Below, piece after piece: positions 59,601 through 64,000 of a DNA stretch of 64,000 bases (positions are counted from its first letter, which is position 1; each line of letters begins with the position of its first letter). The notes beneath the pieces were generated by a model. It saw only the letters and a program-made list of their open reading frames with translations, was not told the DNA's origin and did no database searches. The translations under genes were made by a program, and so were the position numbers. This stretch comes from Eublepharis macularius. Lineage: Eukaryota; Chordata; Lepidosauria; Squamata; Eublepharidae. The stretch spans positions 143,477,464-143,541,463 of the forward strand of contig NC_072796.1 of assembly GCF_028583425.1 (NCBI RefSeq), written 5' to 3'.

Positions 59601-62600
59601 ACCCCTTTCTCTGTCAGGACTGAGGCCTGTCGAGCCCCAAAGAGTGAGCCGTGGGGGGAGCACCATCCCCTGTCAACCACAGAGGGTCACAGAGCCAGTT
59701 TGGTGTAGTGGTTAAGAGCAGCAGGACTCTAACCTGGAAAGCCAGGTTTGACTCCCCACTCCTCCACTTGAAGCCAGCTGGGTGACCTTGGGTGAGTCAC
59801 AGCTCTTCCAGAGCGCTCTCAGCCCCACCCACCTCACAGGGTGATTGTCATGAAGATAATAATAACACGGTTTGTAAACCGCTCTGGGTGGGTGTTAAGT
59901 TGTCCTGAAGCGGTATATAAATCAAATGTTGTTGTTCTTATTGTCAGGACAGAAACACTCTCTTGTGTTTACTACAAAACTTGTTTTCTAATTTCCACTC
60001 TTATTTTTTCTTTCTCTCAGATGGCAAAAGTTAGGATATGCTAAGGCAGCTTGGGGGTGCAGCCGTTTCTTTTAGTGCGGCTAATTTGGAATCGAGGGCA
60101 ACGGGTGATAAAAGGAAGCGTTGTCTTGTCCAGCGCAGTCTGTCTCCATTACTACTACTACTACTACTACATTTCTAGCCCGCCCTTCCCACAAGTGGGC
60201 TCAGGGCGAGGTACAGCAGTTATAAAAATATAATACAGATATTAAACACAATTCATAAAACAGCAGTTCCTCATATACAAACTGCCCTCCCCCTAGACCA
60301 TAGGCCTCGTTTTTATGGTGGAAGTGTCTTTTACCGTCTTAACACCATCAGTGGGTGATGAATGTCTCTTCTCTGAACAGGGAGTAGAAAGAAGCATCTT
60401 CTTCGTTCAGCACCGAGAGGAAGAGAGCCGCAGTGTGGACTCCGAGAGCTACAGCAACCTCCACGAAGCCTCCTTCCTGGTCTCCCTGACCAGCTACCTC
60501 CTCAAGCAAGGCTACGCTGAAAGCCAGATCACCATCCTCACCCCATACCACGGCCAGGTGATGAAAATCCGAACCCTCTTGAAGAAGCAAGAGATGGAGG
60601 CTGTGGCTGCTCACACTGTGGATGATTTCCAGGGAGAAGAAAACAACATTGTTCTCCTCTCACTAGTACGAAGCAACAGCCAAAGGAAGATTGGCTTCCT
60701 CCAGGACAAGAACAGGCTGTGCGTGGCTCTCTCGCGTGCCAAGCTGGGCTTCTACTGCATTGGGAATCTAGGCTGCATCTCTGCAAGCAGCAAGCTCTGG
60801 AAAGAGTTCACGCTTCTGCTCAAATCCAAGAACCTTCTTGGGGAAGAACTTACTCTCATGTGCCAAAACCACCCCGAGACAAAGACAGCCGTGAAGGCCA
60901 CAGCAGACTTCAGCAAGCTTCCTGACGGAGGGTGTACACTCAAGTGCCAGACCCGGCTGGAATGTGGCCACCCCTGCACACGCCGCTGTCACCCCTGTGA
61001 CACAGAACATCGCACCAACACCTGTGAATTCCCTTGTAGCAAGAGCCTGTGCGCGTTCAGCCACAAGTGCCCCAGGAAGTGTGGTGAGAGCTGTGAACCT
61101 TGCTCTGTCAAAGTGGAGAAAGTCATCCCAAAATGTGGGCACAGCCAAATGGTCCCATGCCACGTGCCTGCCCACTCCTGGGTTTGTGAGGAGCTGTGCC
61201 AGCAGCTCCTGGAATGCAACCATCCATGCAAGCTGCGCTGCGGCCAGGACTGCAGAGCCCGACATTGCAGGGAAACAGTGCAGGTTACTCTGCCATGCTC
61301 ACATTCTACCCAAACAGATTGTTTCAGGCAAAAAATGCCCTTGCTATGCTACGAGAAATGCAAGCAGAGGCTGGAATGTGGTCACAGATGCCAGGGAAGC
61401 TGTTACAAATGCCTCCAGGGCCGGATGCATGCTGCCTGTCGGCGGAAGTGCACCAGGGTCCTCCTCTGCTCTCATGTGTGCCAGGGCTCCTGTTGTGAGA
61501 ACTGCCCCCCATGCGGGAGGAAGTGCCTCAAGAAGTGCCGCCACAGCCACTGCGGAAAGTCCTGCGGCGAGGTCTGCTTCTCCTGCAAGCAGCCCTGTGC
61601 CTGGAAATGCAGGCACCACAAGTGTACACAGATGTGCTCCGAGATCTGCAATCGTCCCCCCTGCAATGAGCCCTGCCGGAAGACCCTCAAGTGCACACAC
61701 CCCTGTGTGGGCCTTTGTGGGGAGCCGTGCCCCCCAAAGTGCCGGGTGTGCCACCGGGATGAGCTGACAGAGATCTTCTTTGGGAATGAAGATGAACCAG
61801 ATTCTCGCTTTGTCGTCTTAGAAGACTGTGGCCACATTTTTGAGGTGGGGGGCCTGGATCGGTGGGTGGACAGTGCACCAGACGAAGGAGCAGCGCAGCA
61901 TGTGCAGCAGAAGGTGTGCCCCAAGTGCGCCACCCCCATCCAAGGCAGCCCTCGGTACAACAATATCATCAAGGCGAGGCAGCAACACATTGAGGAGATT
62001 AAGCGGAAGGTTCAGGGCAGTGAAAGGGAGCTCCAGGCTGGGAAGACGGCGCTGCTCGACACACTGGCCTCTGTGCAGCTGGCAAGCCACTATTTCACGC
62101 AGGAAGCTTTGAGAAGGAAGGTGGAGAGGAGCTCCTCCCTTCAGAGCCTCAGGAGCTGGGAGAACACTATGAACTTCCTCCAGAGCACCCAGAGACTGAA
62201 AAAGCAAGCAGAGGAGTGTGGGCAGGAGAGGAGGAGACGCCTGATCGGCTGGGCGGAGGCGGTGGAGGCCTGGCTGGGCAGGAGGGAGGGCGACACGTTC
62301 TCGGCCCAGCAGCTCAAGGAATGCAGGAATGAGATCGGGAGGATCTCTTACCTGGCCAACATCTTCGTGCGCTTGAGCAGCTACGAGACTCAGCTGCCCG
62401 ACCTGCCTGCACTGTCTTCGGCTGCCGTGGATGAGGCCCTACAATTACTCAGCCCACAGAAGCCATTTACTGACGCCGACGAGGAACTCCTTCAGGCGAC
62501 TCTGGAGAAGATCGACGCGCTGCTGCCAGCCTCAGGAATGCGGCTTTCCGAGGCAGAGAGAGTGTCCGTAGTGGAGGCCATGGACTTTGGAAAGGGCCAC

Positions 62601-63299
62601 TGGTACAAGTGCCCCAAGGGCCACTTGTACACCATTGGAGAATGCGGACGAGCAATGGAAGAAAGCCGGTGTCCCGAATGTGGAGCTGCTATTGGCGGCG
62701 GACAGCACAGGCTGAATCCAAGTAACGCGGCCGCTGATGAAATACTGAACCCTGTTGAAGGAGCAACAGAGCATGACAGTCGCCTTAGCAACATTGTGGA
62801 GCTGACTGGTCTATCGGATCGCCTGGCCTTACCAAGACTTGCTCCTGCCACTCCCTCGCCCCAGCTGGGCTCTCCGTCATCCACCATCAGCAGCCCCAAA
62901 GAGGCTGGAACCAACCCTTTGGAGCAGGCTCTGTCCCCCAGCAGCCCTCTGGCCAGCCCAGGCTCTCCAAGCGATTCCTCCAGCAGCCTCAGCTGTATCC
63001 AACACGCTCCAACCATCACCGACACCAACTGTCCGTCTGTATTGTGGCTCCCCACCCACCAGCCACACTCACCACCTCCCCCTGTCAAAACCTGCCCTGG
63101 CCCAGCCTCATCAGGGGAAGAGAACGCAGAGGAATACTCTCCAACAGGCTCTGCTGCCCCCGAGGCTCCAAGCACTCCAGACGGAGACTCCACATCCACC
63201 GTACAGCTGCAGACTCCGGTTAGGGCCTTGGTGGAGAATCAAGAACCCCCTGAGATGATCCATCAGGCCCCAGAAACGGATTCCCCCCCCCCTAGTTGA
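35642..63299 (+). CDS. ZNFX1-like: ZNFX1-like SF1 RNA helicase with NF-X1 zinc fingers and RZ finger, 13 coding exons, 1,903 aa
   Basis: Exons: 35642-37030, 41239-41395, 41584-41709, 44376-44518, 44723-44857, 44933-45017, 46950-47079, 48662-48781, 49305-49459, 51665-51810, 56953-57063, 58015-58110, 60381-63299. Phases agree throughout (5,712 nt). Domains: N-terminal helical region (1-460), UPF1-type helicase with Walker A GPPGTGKT (511-518, split by intron 2), EEAA (833-836), GDHQQ (858-862), [16 protein letters not shown] (1011-1018) and VALSRAK (1046-1052). About six NF-X1 fingers follow (about 1115-1390), then a helical region, an RZ finger (about 1670-1703) and a roughly 200-residue Pro/Ser tail. 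Exon 7 encodes an acidic loop. Human ZNFX1 (1,918 aa) is an interferon-induced dsRNA sensor acting with MAVS. Alignable helicase stretches look only about half identical to human ZNFX1, so I favour a paralog. The start ATG lies 4 nt after an acceptor at 35637, implying a non-coding first exon upstream. Confidence 0.93.
37618..38240. repeat. Family C repeat split by an L1 insertion
   Basis: The left part (to about 37680: GAGCGAGCCCTGACTCTCAG, AAGCTCAGACC) and the right part (from about 38143: CTTGTGGGTCTCCGAGGTGC, CAACACAGCTACCC) are the two sides of one family C arm. The L1 fragment sits between them, so the L1 is younger. Confidence 0.65.
37677..38150 (-). repeat. 5'-truncated L1 LINE, minus strand, with ~18-bp target duplication
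   Basis: Minus-strand frame 38065-37760 encodes the extreme C-terminus of an L1 ORF2 protein ([37 protein letters not shown]). A T-rich run on the + strand (37677 on) is the poly(A) tail. Direct repeats TCAGACCCTGAAAATCTT (left) and TCAGACCCTGACAATCTT (right) flank it, one mismatch. Confidence 0.8.
38566..38753. repeat. Fold-back repeat related to family B, 10-bp target duplication
   Basis: Arms are long and well matched: GAGTCCAGCAGCACC..AACATTTGTGGTAGGGTA on the left against TACCCTACCACAAATGTTG..GCTGCTGGACTC on the right. The flanks repeat TTTGCTCCAC (38556-38565, 38754-38763). Confidence 0.75.
39361..40600 (-). repeat. CR1 LINE, minus strand, 5'-truncated
   Basis: Minus-strand reading shows consecutive reverse-transcriptase blocks: [16 protein letters not shown] (40480 region), [46 protein letters not shown] and [18 protein letters not shown], ending at LDEYLSEML. 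The 3' end at 39361 has the GGGGTTGGACTAGATGG signature and an ATTCTATG repeat typical of CR1. It lies in intron 1 of the coding part of the ZNFX1-like gene and is decayed. Confidence 0.9.
40590..40770 (-). repeat. tRNA-derived SINE, minus strand
   Basis: CCCCACAACAACCCTGTGAG, GTAGGTTAGGCAGAGAG and TGGGGAGTCAAACTGG match the reverse-oriented SINE at 11.59 kb; the head lies near 40770. Confidence 0.65.
41710..44375. other. ZNFX1-like intron 3: unassigned, possible old repeat at 42.13-42.76 kb
   Basis: 42130-42760 has the look of an interspersed repeat (AGGAATTTATTAGAAAG near one end), but no family signature could be confirmed. 42840-42970 contains a LINE/SINE-like tail (GTAAGCCGCCCAGAGCAGG). 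The remainder is GC-rich with no coding support. Confidence 0.3.
45018..46140. other. ZNFX1-like intron 6, proximal part: nothing recognised
   Basis: GC-rich intronic sequence with G-runs near 45420 and 45705. No repeat family or conserved frame recognised. Confidence 0.3.
46145..46500. repeat. Two partial fold-back repeats (families B and C)
   Basis: 46148-46215 carries GAGTCCAGTGGCACCCATAA and the flanking AACTTTCG of the 38.57-kb family. 46335-46480 carries GTCTGTAGTAGAACAGCAGG, GTAGCACCTTTGAGACC, AGCTTTCGAGAGTCAGAGC and CTGAAGAAGGGAGCTC of family C. Confidence 0.5.
46861..46939 (+). repeat. Family B 3' fragment abutting the exon 7 splice acceptor
   Basis: TTAAAGTTGGTTAGTCTTAG, GGTGCTACTGGACTCTTTAC and ACTACAGACTAACGCGGCTA match the right arm of family B copies at 2.8 and 56.5 kb. 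The fragment ends about 10 nt before the acceptor AG at 46948-46949 and contains a CTAAC branch-point-like sequence at 46919-46923. Confidence 0.8.
47080..48661. other. ZNFX1-like intron 7: nothing recognised
   Basis: No repeat family or coding frame identified. A C-run lies near 48600, just upstream of the exon 8 acceptor. Confidence 0.3.
49565..51640 (+). repeat. L2/Rex-like LINE, interrupted by a Penelope-like fold-back
   Basis: Reverse-transcriptase-related blocks on the + strand: [29 protein letters not shown] (49.75-49.87 kb); then [71 protein letters not shown], and [13 protein letters not shown]. Blocks occur in the order expected for a CR1/L2-group LINE, with decayed frames. It occupies most of intron 9 of the ZNFX1-like gene. 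Confidence 0.8.
49974..50262. repeat. Penelope-like fold-back insertion (family A), opposite orientation, 14-bp target duplication
   Basis: Nested in the LINE. Direct repeats AGCTTATAGGATGT at 49960-49973 and 50263-50276. Here the longer arm is on the left (ATTGTCGAAGGCTTTCACGG) and the shorter right arm ends at CCCCCAACAACC, the same cut point as in the other dimers. The centre is near 50135. Fossil, non-coding. Confidence 0.88.
52175..52400. mobile_element. MITE ending in GGTTGCCA-type termini
   Basis: The left end GGTTTGCCGGCTTCAGGTTG and the right end CACCTGGAGGCTGGCAACCC are imperfect inverted repeats, with TTTTCTCCAGGGGAACC.. internally. Fragments of the same element occur at 27.05 and 30.95 kb. 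It is in intron 10 of the ZNFX1-like gene. Confidence 0.6.
52640..53700 (-). mobile_element. Fossil Ty1/copia-type LTR retrotransposon fragment
   Basis: Minus-strand remnants resemble a copia-type pol region: a pre-integrase-like segment upstream and an integrase-core-like segment downstream (52.6-52.94 kb). No LTRs were recognised. The copy is broken in several places and clearly old. It lies in intron 10 of the ZNFX1-like gene. Confidence 0.55.
53700..54730. other. Purine-rich intronic stretch, unassigned
   Basis: Strongly G/A-rich, with short GCCA and AGG reiterations (e.g. CAGCCAGCCAGCCAGAC near 54055). It may be internal sequence of a retroelement, but no signature supports that. Confidence 0.3.
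54735..54885 (+). repeat. CR1 LINE 3' fragment
   Basis: GAGCTCCCCCTCACTGGCAG, AAGAGGAGGCTGGATGAATA and GGGGGTTGGACTAGATGG are the 3' end of the same CR1 family as the minus-strand copy at 39.4 kb. Confidence 0.85.
55113..55132. repeat. Short (GA)n microsatellite
   Basis: About 20 bp of GA repeats in intron 10 of the ZNFX1-like gene. Confidence 0.8.
55650..55863. mobile_element. Perfect 105-bp hairpin palindrome (young CpG-rich MITE)
   Basis: The left arm 55650-55754 and right arm 55759-55863 are exact reverse complements, separated by ACGA. The ends read GGCCGATTCCAGACGACTAA. The element is full of CpG (CGCGCGAG, GATCGCGACGG). If the element is 55651-55862, it is flanked by CTG on both sides, which may be a 3-bp target duplication. 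No coding potential. The lack of any mismatch and the retained CpGs suggest a very recent insertion. Confidence 0.9.
56340..56553. repeat. Fold-back repeat, family B, 14-bp target duplication
   Basis: Inverted arms (GCATAAGCTTTCAAGGACC.. against ..GAAAGCTTATGCTACAG) are followed by ACTACAGACTAACACGG. Direct repeats GACAGGAAGGAAGG lie at 56326-56339 and 56554-56567. In intron 10 of the ZNFX1-like gene, close to exon 11. Confidence 0.85.
56800..56890 (+). repeat. CR1 LINE 3' end fragment
   Basis: GGGCAGGGGGCTGGACTCGA, TGACCCTGGAGGCCCCTTCC and CTATGATCC match the CR1 terminus. It ends about 60 bp before the exon 11 acceptor. Confidence 0.75.
57537..57668 (-). repeat. CR1 LINE 3' fragment, minus strand
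   Basis: Begins with the ATAGAATCATAGAGTTGGAA tail repeat and continues through CAGACCATCTAGTCCAACCC and GTATTCATCCAGCCTCTTC, nearly identical to 39361-39490. Confidence 0.9.
58580..59215 (+). repeat. CR1 LINE 3' region, interrupted by a family C fold-back
   Basis: CTCATTTGGAGTATTGCGTT, GCCAAGATGGCGAGGGGTC and, after the interruption, AAGGAGCTGGGCATGTTTAG, AGGAAGAACTTCCTGACTG, CAGAGGCTAGATGGCCACC. Sequence 58727-58935 is an inserted family C repeat (CAGCAGGATTTGAGCCCAGC at the left, GACCAACACAGCTACCCAGC at the right). Confidence 0.8.
59214..59336 (+). repeat. SINE 3' half (Sauria/ACA-type)
   Basis: ACCCACCTCACAGGGTGATT, CTGCTCTGAGTGGGTGTTAA and TATATAAATTGAATG plus a TTG tail; the head is missing. 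Confidence 0.8.
59345..59625 (+). repeat. CR1 LINE 3' fragment
   Basis: CATTCCGGGGTCAGGAAGGA, CCTGGAGGGTTTTCGC and GCAGGGGGTTGGACTAGATG define another CR1 3' subfamily. Confidence 0.75.
59693..59945 (+). repeat. tRNA-derived SINE (Sauria/ACA-type), full length
   Basis: GAGCCAGTTTGGTGTAGTGG head through GCCAGGTTTGACTCCCCAC, CCACCCACCTCACAGGGTG and CGGTATATAAATCAAATG with a TTG tail. Confidence 0.88.
60145..60300 (-). repeat. SINE-like repeat with (TAC)n tract
   Basis: A (TAC)n run at 60148-60172 is followed by TTCTAGCCCGCCCTTCCCAC, GTGGGCTCAGGGCGAGG and ATTCATAAAACAGCAG, a reverse-oriented squamate SINE/LINE tail. It ends about 80 bp before the exon 13 acceptor of the ZNFX1-like gene. Confidence 0.55.
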
Positions 63300-64000
63300 G
63301 ACCCAGGGCACGAAGAAAGCAGAGTGCTGCCCAAGTGAAAGCTTGCCCCAGGCGAAGTGCACGCCTGGCAGCTCAAGCGAATCCCTTAAGCTAGTCCTAT
63401 TCAGGAGGGGCAAGTCTTGGCAGCAGCAGAAGCCCTCCTTTGGCAGTTGAAGAGAGCAGCCCTCCATTTCCTAACAAGGCCCTGGCCTCCACCCCATGTC
63501 GAGCCAGCTGGTGCACCACTCTAGACAGGACGACCGCCTTGTGTGGCTTCCAGATATCCCAGACTACAGCAGCCGCCTTTGCACCACAGACAGCAATGGC
63601 ACCCCTCCTCCTCCTCCTCTAACAGCTGGCTGGACTTCTCCCTGGCTTCCCACCTAGCAGGCGTCCTCCCACCTGCCAACCAGTCCACTCATGGTGGAGG
63701 GGCACCACCTGGAGGCCTCCGCGCCAGCTCAGCTGCCCAGGGGAGTGTCAGGACCCGGCACCCTAACCCTGCAAACACTTCCTCCGTATGCTCCCAGCAG
63801 TGGCCTTGGTTGCTTTGGACTCTTCCCACTCATTCTCCGTGTCTACAGTTGCGCTTGGCCTCCGTCCATAATCCAGGCCAAAAGCCCCCTCTGGCTCCCT
63901 CTCCCTCTCCCTCCCTGCAGGTCTTTTGGCGGAACGAGGAATGCCACGCCCCAAGCAGAATCTGGAGGAACAAACGCTTGCCTTTTAGCTTCCACTAAAC
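63300..64000 (+). other. 3' flank / 3' UTR of the ZNFX1-like gene
   Basis: About 700 bp follow the stop codon. No AATAAA or ATTAAA hexamer is visible to the window end, so the 3' UTR probably continues beyond it. No further gene recognised. Confidence 0.5.

Overview
The window looks like nuclear DNA of a squamate reptile (lizard or gecko). Three multi-exon vertebrate genes sit in a dense background of squamate-type repeats: tRNA-derived and 5S-derived SINEs, CR1 and L2-like LINEs, a 5'-truncated L1, Penelope-like fold-back copies and hAT-like MITEs. The lineage call is inferred from repeat types and gene structure, not from a database search.

Layout. 1-16.8 kb: TSSK5, a testis-specific serine kinase on the + strand, eight coding exons (245-16800). 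The last exon lies in a CpG-rich block and encodes a long Ala/Pro-rich tail. 18.7-24.2 kb: HGH1 on the - strand, six coding exons, tail-to-tail with TSSK5. A likely non-coding first exon and CpG-rich promoter lie near 27.5-27.8 kb. TSSK5 and HGH1 both belong to the 8q24.3 region in human, where TSSK5 is a pseudogene. 30.6-31.5 kb: a second CpG island, the likely promoter of the third gene. 35.6-63.3 kb: a ZNFX1-like gene on the + strand, thirteen coding exons encoding 1,903 residues. It has an N-terminal helical region, a UPF1-type SF1 helicase, an NF-X1 zinc-finger array, an RZ finger and an unusual Pro/Ser-rich tail. HGH1 and the ZNFX1-like gene are divergently arranged.

The exon chains were assembled by hand from GT-AG (once GC-AG) junctions with matching phase. 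All three sum to whole codons: 484, 366 and 1,904 including stops.

Between exons, the most striking material is a set of fold-back elements. Four Penelope-like copies are inverted dimers flanked by 13-14 bp target duplications, and all four end their shorter arm at the same point. One 1.08-kb copy keeps the GIY-YIG coding part on both arms. A second group of fold-back repeats carries a hammerhead-like core. A separate MITE at 55.65-55.86 kb is an exact 105-bp hairpin. Several of these lie inside introns of the ZNFX1-like gene, whose family senses double-stranded RNA, so its own pre-mRNA would contain long hairpins. One repeat fragment directly abuts the acceptor of ZNFX1-like exon 7 and appears to supply its branch point.
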